A stretch of DNA of 64,000 nt, from positions 17,321 through 81,320 of the forward strand of contig JADGKB010000065.1 of NCBI GenBank assembly GCA_027604185.1, written 5' to 3'. Made by a program: the position numbers and the translations under genes. Below, piece after piece: positions 50,375-61,728 of this stretch. Under the pieces are notes generated by a model. It was not told the DNA's origin and made no database searches. It saw only the letters and a program-made list of their open reading frames with translations. The stretch comes from Boothiomyces macroporosus (Eukaryota; Chytridiomycota; Chytridiomycetes; Rhizophydiales; Terramycetaceae). Numbering within the stretch: position 1 is the stretch's first letter; every line of letters starts with the position of its first letter.

Positions 50375-52321
50375 TTATTCTTTTATTATATCAATAACTT
50401 CAAAGTCTGGGAATGGGGAAGTCTGGATAGAGGGCGGAGGAAGCACCGGTGGTATTTCTGGGAGTGGTTTACTAGCTGTTCGAGCTGGAATTGGTGTATT
50501 ATCAGTGGTCTTTGCTGGAGGTCTTTGTATTCTAGACTCGTTGAAAAAGTCTGAGAGCGCTTTTGTATTGGACTTTGGTTTCACATCTTCCTCAACATCA
50601 TCCCTAGGGCTAAGGGCTGGTTTTCGTATATTGTTTGGGTTGCGCTCTGGGATTGGAGTAGATGAAACGGACACTGCTGGAGTGGTATTTGACTTGACTT
50701 TGGGCTTATCAGCCAGATTCTTTTGGCTTCCCTTTTCTATTCTGGATTCATTAAAGAAATCTGATAGTGCTTTTGTAGATACCACTTTTGGCTTGTCATC
50801 TTCATCAAAATCGTCCCTAGGTTTAATATTCTTCAATATTGGTTTTGAACTTGGAGGTGATGTTGGAGCGTCTGTGATTTTAGTATCGGCAAGTTTTTCT
50901 GAAACTGCTTTTTCAGGTGAACCGACTGTTTTCTCTGGTGAAGTAACAAACTTTTCTGTATTATATTTAATATTTTCGGGAGAGCCGATATTATTTGGAC
51001 TTCTAGCAGGGATCTTGGGAAGCTCCCTTTCAGCCCCTTCGCTCTGATTAGGGCGTAGCTGCGGTGTTTTACTTTCTGCAACCGGTTCTGTTTGTATTCT
51101 GATTGGAACTGGAGGACGAGGATTGGGGTTTTTTGGTCTGTCAATCCTAGACTCATTAAAGAAATCTGCAAGAGCTTTGGAATTGCTAGCAGGTTTCTTG
51201 GGAATGTCATCGAAATCTTCTCCAATATCGTGCAAATCTGGTTCTGACCTTATTAGTGGTGCTGTTGTATCCTTGTTTGACGACCTTCTGGCAGGAATAT
51301 AAACAGGTTCTTTACGCACTGGAGGTGCTTGCCGATCGATTATTGGGAAAAGCAAATCACATTGAACAATAAACACCATCAAAAGCGCTCCACCAAATCT
51401 GATTGTTGGACTCCATACCACTTGCAAATTGTTCAAGCCCATCTTATTAACTGCGCAATTTGCAGCAATTTTGTTTAAATGCTTGAGAAATATTGCAAGA
51501 AAGTCTCGATTGACAATAGGTAACCTTGCAATCAGTGCGGCCAAGCTATCCAACAAAGCCTTGTTTTGGGCGATAGGGTGCGGGTCTGTTGCCTTTAATG
51601 TATCAGGAAAGCTACATTCCTGTTCATTCAGTGGCTGTACAAGTGCTGCAAATTGCGGTTCCAATTCATCCGTCAGCACAACTTCTGGCACTACAATTAA
51701 TAGAAATCAATACGTTCTCTGACATATGCCTTGAATAGTGAAGTCACCGAAGCAGAATCTGGCAGAATCTGATTCAGGTCCGCATCTTGATAGGCATTGA
51801 AAATATTCCTCAATTCATTGACTTCTATAGTAGACCCAGATAGTCTGTAAATTCCCAGCTCATTAATCCCTTCATTAGCAACGGATAACCTTTTGCTTCG
51901 ATATATGAGATACAAGCTTTTACAATTCTAGGTACAGTGTCATTTGTGCCTAGTATATCATTCGACCGCGCAGTCGCTTCTGCAAGCGACATTCCAAAAA
52001 TAGATGGCCCGTTGTATATAGGCGATACACCTGGATTAATCAATGCCGACCTTTTTTGTACTGCGTTTGACTCTTCTTTTCGGACCACTCTTTGGTCCTC
52101 TCCATTGCAAATTTTCGCATCTCATTCCCTTTCTTTGTCATTGATTTGAGGAATCCAAACTTTGAGCCTTGATTAATATCCTCTGCTGAATGCGAAATAT
52201 TCCTGTCTCTTTTGAGCATATCATTGACGTTGTTTAATTGTGGATTAGAGAATTTCTGCTCTGTCGGCGAATCCTGTGATAGGTATGCGTCCAGCACATC
52301 CTCTACTTCTTCCTCTTGCAT
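50375..52321 (-). CDS. RhoGAP-domain protein with three copies of a KALxDFFNESRI motif
   Basis: A GTPase-activating protein for Rho-type GTPases, 627 aa after introns of 20, 20 and 23 nt. After a helical N-terminus, the RhoGAP domain (about 90-290) shows IFGMSL, the arginine finger GIYRLSG, VVLTDELEPQF, NRDFLAIFLKHLNKIA and NLQVVWSPTI. The C-terminal half is disordered and holds KALADFFNESRID, KALSDFFNESRIE and KALSDFFNESRIQ between Pro/Ser-rich linkers; the repeats read like short docking motifs. It ends FPDFEVIDIIKE. Cell polarity or cytoskeletal control is inferred from the domain. Confidence 0.87.
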
Positions 52322-52650
52322 TTGTTTTTGAAAGTATTGGACACGGTGAAAAAGCCATCTTTTTCACGCCTCATTCTTTGACCACAGTGGCTGCTTCAAA
52401 ACAGCCCGCAATTGCCAGAATGATTAGTTGGGAGGTAGTGCCCTCTATTAACTGAGACTAACTTGTTTTGTGCGCTTTACTTTAAAGAATCAGGGCATTT
52501 ATTGAAAGAGTTTTTGTTTGACAGATGCAAGCATTTGAGCCGCTCAACGTGGGGTGTATAGTACTGATATCTGATTGAACGGTAAGCGGCTGAATATAAG
52601 GCCAATTTTACAGCGCTCATGGAGCATTATTTCTTTTCGCGTCATACACG
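52322..52650. other. Divergent promoter region of RhoGAP and kinesin genes
   Basis: No gene seen. The kinesin ATG is preceded by ttttcgcgtcatacacg, which contains CGCGTCA, loosely similar to the ACGCGT boxes of neighbouring genes. Confidence 0.5.
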
Positions 52651-55030
52651 ATGAGCACTACTAATAAATCTAAACATGTTAAAGTAATCATTAGAACCAG
52701 ACCGACTTCAGCATTCGTACAAGATCTCATTCAGTTTGGAGAGGATAAGAAAGTCTGTTTTGGTTAACGGTAGAGCGTTCATATCCATATCCCAAAGAAT
52801 GAAGAGTGGGGATACATCAATAACCAGCAAGAAAACTGGGATTTCAAATTTGATAAAATCTTGCATAACGCATCTCAAGAGACCATGTATGAAGAATGCG
52901 GGGTTCCAGTAATCAAAAGTGTGTTGAATGGCTACAATGGTAATACGTTTTAACACCAGCTACCGTATTGGCTTATGGACAGACTGGAGCAGGAAAAACA
53001 TTTACAATGACTGGGGCCTCGGAGAATTACAAGCACAGAGGTATTATTCCTCGGGCCATTACGCATCTATTTCGAGAAATTGATGACCAGGTTAATCTTG
53101 CATTCACAGTTCGTATATCGTACATGGAAATATACAATGAACAAATAATCGACTTGCTTGCAACGTTAAACGAGGATAATACTTTCAGTAATGACATGTT
53201 GACGGTCGTGGAAGATAAGAACAGTAAGCAATATTAAACAAGACTCTACATACGTGAAAGGACTAACTGTCAAGATTGCAAACAATGAAGAGGAGGCATT
53301 GAACCTCTTGTTTGAAGGTGAAACCAACAGATCCATTGCTGAACATCAACTGAACAGAAATTCTTCGCGTTCCCATTGTATTTTTACCATTCATGTCGAG
53401 TCGAGATCAAGAGTCGAATCATCTGAAAAAGTATTGACTGCAAAACTAAACCTGGTTGATTTAGCTGGGTCGGAAAGACTTTCAAAAACAGAAACTAATG
53501 GGGTTACTCTCAAAGAAGCCATGTGTAATCTTTGTTTTACTTAGTCATCAATCGCTCACTGACTTATCTGGAGCAGGTAATTATTGCCTTGGCGGACAAG
53601 AAAAGAGAGCATATTCCATTTAGACAGTCGAAAATGACACATGTTTTGAGAGACGCACTTGGCGGAAATTGCAACACTTTGATGATTGCCAATATATGGG
53701 GACAAAAGGAACACATTGAAGAAACTATATCAACGTTACGGTTTGCAACTAGAATGATGTGCGTGTCCCTCTCGCCAGAAGTTAATATCCAATATGATCC
53801 ATTGGCGTTGATTAAAAAGTACGAAAAGGAAATCAGGGAGCTGAAACAAGAGCTCTCAATGCACGATACTTTGGCAAACAGATCTCATGTGCAGTATGAA
53901 GCCTACACTGAAGCGCAAAGAGCCGAATTGGTAAAGCAAATCAAGAGTTTTATCGACAATGAAATGGAAGAACCAGAGATAATTAATATCAGACACATCC
54001 GTGAAATGCTGATTGTGTTTAGATTGCTATATAAGAATCTGGAGGGTGAAATTGAAAATGGACAGCGAAACAAAAATACCAATGTGCCTCCAGCGGGTGA
54101 TGCCAACAGGGAAGGAAGCAGTGTAAATAAACACTAAATTAGCAAATCCGAAAACCGGCTGAAAATGAGAGGGATGAAGGTGTAGGTGATGTTGAAGGTG
54201 GAGGTTTTGGAGTTGGTCTAGCACCGCTGGGAAAGACTTCTCGAAATGCCAACGTTCCATTTCCTAAGCCTCCTGCTCAAAAAAAGAAGGCTGCTCACTA
54301 CGAAGAAGAAGAACAGGCAGAAGTAAACGTTGCTAATTCTAGCAGCCAGAAGATCAAGATCAGTTTCAGACTTTTGCGCGTAAAACCCCGTTATCGAGAG
54401 CAGAAGAATTTGAAGTGTTCAAGAGGGGCAAAGGTGCCGAAATGAATCGCATATTGGCTGAAAACAAATGTAAAAGTAGTTAACTAGAGTGATTCTAAAA
54501 ACAAAAAAGAAGCAAGCAAAAGAACTGGCAGAGAATGTGAATGACATTAAGCGACAAATTGATGAATTAAAAGAGAAACTAGGAAACAAGAAGATTATAA
54601 ATGATGAGAGTAGATTAATCTTAAAATAGGCGCTCAAATCATCATAGATCAAGAAGAATTCAACAACATTTCTCATCTAAAGAAACTTAAAGAGGATTAC
54701 AAGAAGATGTACGAGGCACTAAAGCCGCTTCGATCTGATATAGAGTATTGCCACAGGCTTACTGATCAATGCCGTCAAAAGTTAATGACAGAATTCGAGC
54801 AGTGGTACGATTCTAGTTTTGGTCCAATGCAATCGGAACAGGCTAAAAACAGCGATGATGTACTCGATATTGGTGAAAAATTTGACCGACTGCAAATGGA
54901 ACGCATGTCACTTGAAGACCCAGACTCGCTACCATTCTACAACGCGAAAAAGAACTCTGATCGTAGAAATATTAGAGCAGTAAAGCGAGGTTTGGCTCCC
55001 GTAAAAATAGCGGCTCCAAAAGCGAAATAA
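52651..55030 (+). CDS. Kinesin-9 family motor (KIF9-like)
   Basis: Axonemal kinesin associated with the central apparatus of motile flagella. Eight introns (19-21 nt) are removed to give 739 aa. The motor domain contains AYGQTGAGKTFTMTG, NRNSSRSHCIF and LVDLAGSERLSK. After the neck, the segment ALIKKYEKEIRELKQELSMHDTLANRS is a hallmark of kinesin-9. The C-terminal half keeps the family's EEFEVFKRGKGAEMNRIL block, a coiled coil, IEYCHRLTDQCRQKL with FEQWY, and LPFYNAKK near the end. KIF9 fits better than KIF6 on the C-terminal blocks. Supports a flagellated stage in the life cycle. Confidence 0.93.
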
Positions 55031-55139
55031 ATTGTTTTTTGTCTTTGTCGTCATGGATTGTCTGTGCGTGGTGTCCTAAAAAACAGCGGTAAATCACCTT
55101 GAAAAAAGTCAAATTACGAGCGGAATTATTCACAAATTA

Positions 55140-56561
55140 ATGATCAAGAGAAGCGCAAAAAATTACGATTCAGAGTCTGACGATCAGTACCCGCCAAGTT
55201 CGATCACCTCCAATCCCTCTTCGACAGCATCAGAAAAGTTTGCTGGTTTGGAGAAATACCCAGTTATTACTACACCTGATTCTCAAGTGTGTGTTTGTGG
55301 AGTGCAACATTTGGACCATACGCTGTTGAAAAACATTTTTGAAATTCCCTTGGAGAGCACTGTTAATGATTTGTTTGGTGATCAGGGACAAACGATTTAC
55401 AATTCGTCTCTGATTGAATCTGGAGCTACAGGTACATTATACTTAATATTGATCTCGTCGCGAGCGTATGGGAATCGCTTGACAGTACCCAACAACGAAC
55501 TGTGTCTTACCATGTCATGTCCAAGCGCTCTCTATGTAATTCAAATTAACTGTAGTTGGTCCAGTCAAAATCAATATAGTTGAAAAACAGTGCTTGAAAA
55601 CCATTGCTGAAAGGTTTGTTTTGCTAACGTTAGAGGCTTTGTGTTTGCTTCAGAAATCTCGTTTCCAGACGATCCATCCAAAATCGTCAATCATCGAATA
55701 TGCATGTCGGCTGTAGATGACGATTTCACAGAGATTCAAGCGACAGTGGATGTCTCATTCTCAAAGAACACTAAAAACAAAAAGAAAACGACTCTGAAAC
55801 AAATAGGGAAACTGCTAGGGCTCCATAGGATAATCCAGTACTATTTGAACCAAGAAGCGCTGAAGAGGAGTGACAAGACTGAAAAAACCAAACAGATTGG
55901 CGGGCCCAGAAAGTTTAATGGAATAGACACATTCAAGATATTAAAAGAACAGAAAGCTAGTGAACGGACAGGGTTGTATGGCACTCTAAAAAGAAATCTG
56001 AATGCACATAGCACAAGTAGCACACCAGGGTCGCCATTTACCGAACCTGTAAAATTAGAATCTCCTAGCGCGTCAGTACAGTCAACAGTTAGGTCGCTCG
56101 ACGGATACCTTTCCCAAAAACCGAAACCTCTAGATTCAGCACCACCAAACACCCCAAATATTTCACCAATTAATACACCTTCCATATCCCCTAAATCAAT
56201 GAAAACAAGAAAACCTGAGCCCCCATCTAGAAAGGAAACTAAGCGTATAAAAGCTTATATGTTTGATGAACCCGAAAAATACTATACACCCCGCTCGTTT
56301 TCGTTAGATTCACAAGAACTAGTCCCGACAATAACACCGTACCAGATCCCAAGGTTAATGCCTCGATCAAAAACACCAATAGATAACAAGAGTGCAGAAA
56401 CATTGACGGATCTAGTTCCCGGACAGTATGGAAAAGCTGAACCAAAGAAAGGTAATATCGATGCGGTTCAGAAAGCCTACTTTATCTTTCATCTCTTTAT
56501 CGTTGTATTTAGTGTCATTGGGTTTAAAACTTTTATAGATCTCTTCAAGTCATTATATTAA
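55140..56561 (+). CDS. VASt-domain membrane protein (Lam/GRAMD1-like, no GRAM domain)
   Basis: The product is 453 aa if three 20-nt introns are removed. A VASt/StART-like domain (about 60-230) starts HLDHTLLKNIFEIPLES and continues with SVWESLDSTQQRTVSYHV, then FGPVKINIVEKQ and SEISFPDDPSKIV. A long Ser/Pro-rich linker follows, and a single C-terminal membrane segment (YFIFHLFIVVFSVIGF) suggests an ER anchor. Lam/GRAMD1 proteins move sterols at membrane contacts. The usual GRAM domain is missing, so function is inferred. The first intron (55432-55451) ends in TTG, not AG, but keeps the frame; no AG-ending alternative does. Confidence 0.65.
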
Positions 56562-56653
56562 TATATCCAACTTAATTAGTCTAAGCGGTTTTATTACTAC
56601 TATGGAACAAGCATCAATGTTGGTTGACTAATCTTACCAAAGGTTTGACGAGT

Positions 56654-57394
56654 TCAGTCTTCGAGAGGATTAAACTAGAGTTAAATATAGTTACAATGAA
56701 ATCTACAAAAGTAAAAGAATCAGTAGCTGGTATCATAAACTGCAAAAACATCATTCCAACTGAATTGATCCTAATACAGGTGCGAGTAGATATTCCCAAT
56801 GCTTTAAAAGTATGTTTGAACTGGGAAAAGGTAAACCGCAACTCTGCTGGCTTTGATTCAATAGATTCCAAATTGTTGCACTGAATAACAGATTTACCAA
56901 TCAACCCAATAGTCTTGATGACAAATGAATCGCTGATTGAAAATATGATTTCTGAACAAGTTGAATCAATTTCTTGGATAGCATCCAGCAAGTACTCTGA
57001 TTTCAAAATAATTTTGCTTTCCGTCTCGAATGAATTGAAAATTTCATCAAGCAAATCCACTTGTATTTCATCATACAATAGTAGTTTAGCTCTAGTGTTT
57101 TCGAACCAGAGTATTAGTTCAGCGTCTCTGATTTCTATATTCACACATTCAAAGAATTCTAGAATTTCTCTGAATCTATTTAAATTCAAGCAAATCTTTT
57201 GGTCTTGAACTATATAGTCAATGAAATGTTCTGCTGGGATAAACGTGTTCATTTGGATTGTATTTGAAACTATGGAAAAGAGCATGCCTGGTTATTTAAA
57301 AAGCACCTTTCTGAGTAATGTCTACTATTGCCGATTGTTTCAAGTCTAGTAAATACAGTGTCTTTAGTTTCTGTGTGCTGATTCTGCAATTCAT
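56654..57394 (-). CDS. RAD1: RAD1, 9-1-1 checkpoint clamp subunit
   Basis: PCNA-like subunit of the Rad9-Rad1-Hus1 clamp that signals DNA damage. The product is 233 aa after introns of 19 and 20 nt. The first exon is MNCRISTQKLKTLYLLDLKQ. It continues with VDITQKGMLFSIV, the typical first beta sheet of Rad1. The C-terminal pattern TCIRINSVGMMFLQFMIP and FVDFIFNPLED matches the second sheet and normal end of the family. It is slightly shorter than yeast or human Rad1. Splicing of the last intron is what produces the natural end; unspliced the frame runs to 56614. Confidence 0.82.
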
Positions 57395-57545
57395 TTTCGG
57401 ACAAGATTTCAAGATCAGTAAAGGATTCTATCGAATTTATATTTGAAAAATATGGTTTCGATAAAGTGTATTTCCACCAATCATATTACTAGATAAAATT
57501 AGGTTTAATTCTAAAAAGCAAGAGTTGAATTTTTTACAAAAAAGA

Positions 57546-58238
57546 ATGAAAATACTCTTGGTTGGCGATATCCACAAGTCTCCATATCTACAAAGTATAA
57601 AGGAAATTCAAGACGGATTTGATTTGGTTTTAATCAATGGTGATTTTGTGTCTATCCAACACCCTAATGAAACACTAGCAGACGACAATGATTTCCAAGA
57701 AATCCTGGATCATTTCCATATACCAGTGTTATATGTACCTGGAAACCATGATCCAAAGAGTAGATTCGAGTCTACAGACAAGAGAAACATTCACAAGAAA
57801 TGGTACAATTTTAATGGATTGAACATTGGTGGATTGGGTGGTGCTACTGGTGGTATTTACAAACACTCTGGCATCGAAAAGTTTGAAGGCTTCCCATACG
57901 ACCAGCAGTCAATACAGACTGATTTCAACCAATTAATATCAACCGCGCCGTCTAGTTTTATCCTTCTAACGCACTGCGGTCCATCAAATACACCAACGAC
58001 TGATGAAAACTATTTACTAGATGATAAAGAAAGAGTGGATACGGGTGCCGACTGCTTATACACTTTTCACTTGAAAAAGAATGGATGTATGGTTCATGTA
58101 CATGGGCATTCCCATCAGTGTTTTGGAATGACTAGGATAGGAACAGATTTGATTGTCAATCCTGGTGCACTTGAAGATGGGAGGTATGGAGTACTTGAAA
58201 TTAAAGAAAAGGTTTCTGTACAATTTCATCAGTTCTAA
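57546..58238 (+). CDS. Calcineurin-like metallophosphoesterase, 230 aa
   Basis: All five metal-binding blocks of the family are visible in order: GDIH, NGDF, PGNHD, THCGP and HGHSH. The single-exon protein begins at the ATG at 57546 (MKILLVGDIH); an upstream in-frame TTG is ignored. The small size resembles stand-alone phosphoesterases related to archaeal and protist proteins rather than PP2B phosphatases. Substrate unknown. Its stop is 12 bp from that of the convergent LRR gene. Confidence 0.85.
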   Translation: MKILLVGDIHKSPYLQSIKEIQDGFDLVLINGDFVSIQHPNETLADDNDFQEILDHFHIPVLYVPGNHDPKSRFESTDKRNIHKKWYNFNGLNIGGLGGATGGIYKHSGIEKFEGFPYDQQSIQTDFNQLISTAPSSFILLTHCGPSNTPTTDENYLLDDKERVDTGADCLYTFHLKKNGCMVHVHGHSHQCFGMTRIGTDLIVNPGALEDGRYGVLEIKEKVSVQFHQF

Positions 58239-58249
58239 TATAGCTTTAT

Positions 58250-59470
58250 TCAATACTGTTGCGAAGGTTTCAAATTTAATCTTGTTGATAGTCTGTTTAG
58301 CATTGATGGCCTGGTTTCTTTAGCTTGCGATTGGTAGTGGAAATGAAGAGGAGTTTCATAGTGTTGATTTTGAAATGGAGGGTGCTTAAGATCGTTTGAT
58401 TCTTTGGCAGGCTGCTGGTTGTACTTTTCAGCCACGTACTTGTGTAGCTCTAATCGGCAAGTGCGGTAGAGGTACGCTAATACACAAACAAGAAAAGACA
58501 GAATTCCGATAGCAGCCCATAGAATTGGAGTAGATGCAAACACGCTTTTCGTCGTTCTATTAGGAATTGACTGAGAATAGAATCTATTTATGCTCTTCTT
58601 GTTGAGATTGACACCAGAAGTAGGGACAAGGTAGTTAAAGTCCAATTCTACTGAGGCCAGGGCAGGCATAAGCGATAAATCTACAGGAATAGAGCCTTCA
58701 AGTTGGTTTGAATTCAATTTCAAGGTGTGCAAACTAGTTAGTTTCTTGAGATCTGTTGGAATTTGACCAGTAATTTGGCAATTGGATAGTATAATTCTTG
58801 CAAGCTTTGGATTTGAAATACTTGAGAAGGAATGGGGCCCTTGATTGGAATTCCATCCATATTCAAGACAGTCAAACTAGTCAAATTTGATATCCATGAT
58901 AGGTCGGAAGCGTCAAAGTAGTTTAGCCCAAGATCTAGGGTTTGGAGTGCCGATTGGTTGAATTGAGGGACAGTGCCAGTAAAACTATTCGAGTTCAACG
59001 AAACGTTTTTCAAATTGGTTAATTGCCCGAGCTCAGCAACAGTTCCATTCAAGTTGTTTTCTTGGATTTCAAGCGTTTCCAAATTTACTAATTTAGATAT
59101 CCATGGTGATAGTGAACCGCTCAAGTAACTATTCCCAGCAACGCTATATTAGTAAATTTTACAATGATTTGAGGTTTACTAGCCCACCAAGGTCAGGAAT
59201 TGGTTGAGCGCAAAAGTTGTTTTCAGACAAATCCAGGGAATCTAGTAAGGTAATTTGGGCTAATTCAGGAGGGATAAAACCTACTAAATCTAAACCATCG
59301 AGCTTTAGCTTTGTAATCCGACCATCCTTGGTACAGATTGAAGTTGAGCCATCACAGCAACGAGTCGCGTTTGTTGTAGCCCCCAGAGCTGGAGCAATAA
59401 CGTTGTTGTACAAGTCGCAGTCTGAAGTGCCTGCAATGACCTTTACAACTAGTAATAGCCAGTGTACCAT
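58250..59470 (-). CDS. LRR receptor-like membrane protein, with one-base frameshift
   Basis: The signal peptide MVHWLLLVVKVIAG is followed by a cysteine-paired cap (TRCCDGSTSIC) and plant-type leucine-rich repeats such as LDSLDLSENNF, LETLEIQENNLNG, LTVLNMDGIPIKGPIP and LHTLKLNSNQLEG. One membrane segment (ILWAAIGILSFLVCVLAYLY) and a short basic cytoplasmic tail without kinase domain end the protein. One 19-nt intron follows LVNLKSF. Between SLQEL and SNCQITGQIP the frame breaks by one missing base near 58789-58795. No intron explains it, and the total length is one base short of a multiple of three. Sequencing error or recent inactivation are both possible. Confidence 0.75.
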
Positions 59471-59888
59471 TTTGGAATCCAAGCTTTTTTGTTTCTTTTT
59501 AAAGCGTTCCACCAAACACAAAGGTTACCAATCTTTCAGCCGAGAAAATTCGTTTGACTGTTGGTTTTTCACATATCAATAGAAAGACTGCAAAAGATTG
59601 TAAATTCGAGTACCAGCAAATATTCAGCTGTATAAAGGGATGATGTCAAGCGAAAATTTTCATTCAATGAGTGACAGCAGATAAGAATATCAACAACAAA
59701 CACTACAGGGATAATCACTATAATATTCACCATTGCTAGTTACATCCTTTTATTCAGAAGCATGCACGTTGTAATTGTAAATATGAAAAACAATTATATT
59801 TCAAATACCTCCTAATTCTACTTGTACTGAACCTAGCCACATTCATATAAATCTGTTCAAATACTTTATTTATATGTTTAAACCGTTT
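59471..59888. other. Intergenic region, 418 bp
   Basis: 5' region of the LRR gene and 3' region of the PAN-type receptor gene. No gene or repeat recognised. Confidence 0.4.
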
Positions 59889-60926
59889 CTATACATTGCT
59901 TGCACCGGTAACTTTGGGCTCTTGAATAGAGAATAGCGCCATTGGGTTCAAAAGCAGATTACTAAGATGTGGTTCTTCTTTTGTCTTGTAATAGAATGTT
60001 TTTTCTTCCACTGTAACTTCGGATGGAGATTCGCTTTTGTTGAAATGTACAAACGAATCATCGAATGATTCTAGATCGTCCTGCTCCTTTTTGAATAATT
60101 CAGAGTCTCTGGAGAATAGAGAAAACTTGCCCAAGCTTTTTCGTATCAATGATATCTTTGGTTCTGAAATTGTTTCTCTTTTTACTGAGCTCCAATCTGA
60201 TTTAGGGTCTGCTGGCTTTGGAGGGTAATCCATTGGAACTGGAGCATCCTTGATTGGGTTTCTTTTTCTGATTACAATGAATTTCAAGAATACCAAGAAT
60301 AAGAGAATGATGCTGATGGATACCGATATAACAATAAATTTAGCATCAAAGAACGAGCCAGAGTAGATTGGAGCCTCTGAGCTACTGGTTGGTATTGGAG
60401 TTGGTGACGGTTCACTGTCGTTTCCAGGGACAAAGGTGGGAAGACTTTGTGATGTTGCTTGGTTTTGGTTGTTTGGAGTATTTTGTTGACCAGTAGGCTG
60501 GGTGGGAGTAGTTGGAACCAGAGTAACTGCAGGAGGGGGAGCATCATTCTCGACTGCAAGATTTTTGCAGATAATCGTGTCACCAGTGATAGGACAAGCC
60601 GGGTTCTTTGCGAGTACAAAACCACAGTTTGGATCAACATGATCGCTAGTACTTGGAATAGAGGAAACAATCATTGTATCTTTTTCTACCGGTCCAGATA
60701 AGAAATAGCACTGTAATAAATTTGGATTGAACATAAAGTGAGTGCAGGCAGTATCCGCTTGACAAGCTGGACCACACTGTCTATCCAGGGATGGTACGGT
60801 CTTGTAAGGTTGGTTTGTGAAGCCGCACTTTAGTGCAAATACCATTCCAAAATCGTCTTTGGTTAAATTGAATCCATTGTAGAATATCGCCAATGAATGT
60901 GAAATCAAAAAGAATATACTGTACAT
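59889..60926 (-). CDS. Type I membrane protein with PAN/apple-like domain
   Basis: From the ATG at 60926 the protein has 345 aa. It begins with a signal peptide (MYSIFFLISHSLAIFYNG). A cysteine pattern follows, with CGPACQADTACTHFMFNP and CYFLSGPV, which is the core of a PAN/apple-type domain. A Thr/Pro/Gln-rich stalk leads to a membrane segment (KFIVISVSISIILLFLVFLKF) and a cytoplasmic tail with acidic and serine clusters. An ORF start further upstream would place charged residues before the signal and is rejected. Cell-surface binding of protein or carbohydrate is inferred. Confidence 0.6.
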   Translation of the reverse strand: MYSIFFLISHSLAIFYNGFNLTKDDFGMVFALKCGFTNQPYKTVPSLDRQCGPACQADTACTHFMFNPNLLQCYFLSGPVEKDTMIVSSIPSTSDHVDPNCGFVLAKNPACPITGDTIICKNLAVENDAPPPAVTLVPTTPTQPTGQQNTPNNQNQATSQSLPTFVPGNDSEPSPTPIPTSSSEAPIYSGSFFDAKFIVISVSISIILLFLVFLKFIVIRKRNPIKDAPVPMDYPPKPADPKSDWSSVKRETISEPKISLIRKSLGKFSLFSRDSELFKKEQDDLESFDDSFVHFNKSESPSEVTVEEKTFYYKTKEEPHLSNLLLNPMALFSIQEPKVTGASNV

Positions 60927-61728
60927 TTGTTGAGGAAAACACTTGGGCGATTCTTTTTTAAAGAGGCAACGATATGAGACATTGGGCTCGTGTGCAAGTT
61001 TGATAGGCTCATCTATGAAATCAGAAAAATTGATCAATCAATTACTATCCAATACCAGAATAAAATGCTCTGGTACGCTAGATAGTGGAATAATCTATCG
61101 GTTGAATACCATTTCTGCAGTTGGAAAAAGAAAGAGCGGAATTAAATCAATTGACAGGTTCACGGTTCTTTGGCTTGTTCACCCCCAATACAAACTTGCA
61201 GAACTGATTTCAATTGCAGTTCTTTAGGTTGCTCTTGATACAGATGATAAATAGTCCTTTAGCCTAAATATAATCAGAGTGTTTAAAGAATCTGGTGTAT
61301 GTTTATTATCAGTAGTTTTTCCCATCTGCAAAAGGTCCCTGGTTACCAGCCTACATGAGTTAACCTTTACGTTAAACCCTCGACGATCACTAAAACCTGT
61401 CTATTTGGAGGCGTAAGCTTACTGGGAGGTATCTTTTCATTGCTCATTTTATCAATTCAATAACTGATCTCTTGATTAATTATAGACAAGGTTAGAGTTC
61501 ATGTGGTGTAGTGTTGAACTACGTCAGAGAGTGGGCGGATTACCAGAGTAGTTTTCTATCTCGAGGCAATCTAGCGACAACAGTAACGTTCAAAATGGAC
61601 ACACTAATCAGACATGGTGTGTATCATCTCATTGGTAAGAGTTCAATTAAAGCTTCCATTTTGGATGCTTTTCGGTCAGAAAGTGCAAGCCACTTTCAAA
61701 AGCATATCAAAATTCTTTGCCAAATATA
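60927..61728. other. Region without confident gene, 802 bp
   Basis: Two small candidates were seen. One is a plus-strand frame from ATG 61015 to about 61227 (MKSEKLINQLLSNTRIKC). The other is a minus-strand pair of exons from ATG 61447 (MSNEKIPPSKLTPPNRQV), joined by a possible 20-nt intron and ending near 61224. They overlap at their 3' ends, and neither resembles a known family. A further short plus-strand frame (MDTLIRHGVYHLIG) ends at the start of the next gene and may be untranslated leader. Confidence 0.3.

Noticed and set aside
61320..61430. Possible tRNA or small RNA in the gene-poor stretch
   Set aside because: No cloverleaf, A-box or B-box pattern could be found by eye here or elsewhere in the window.
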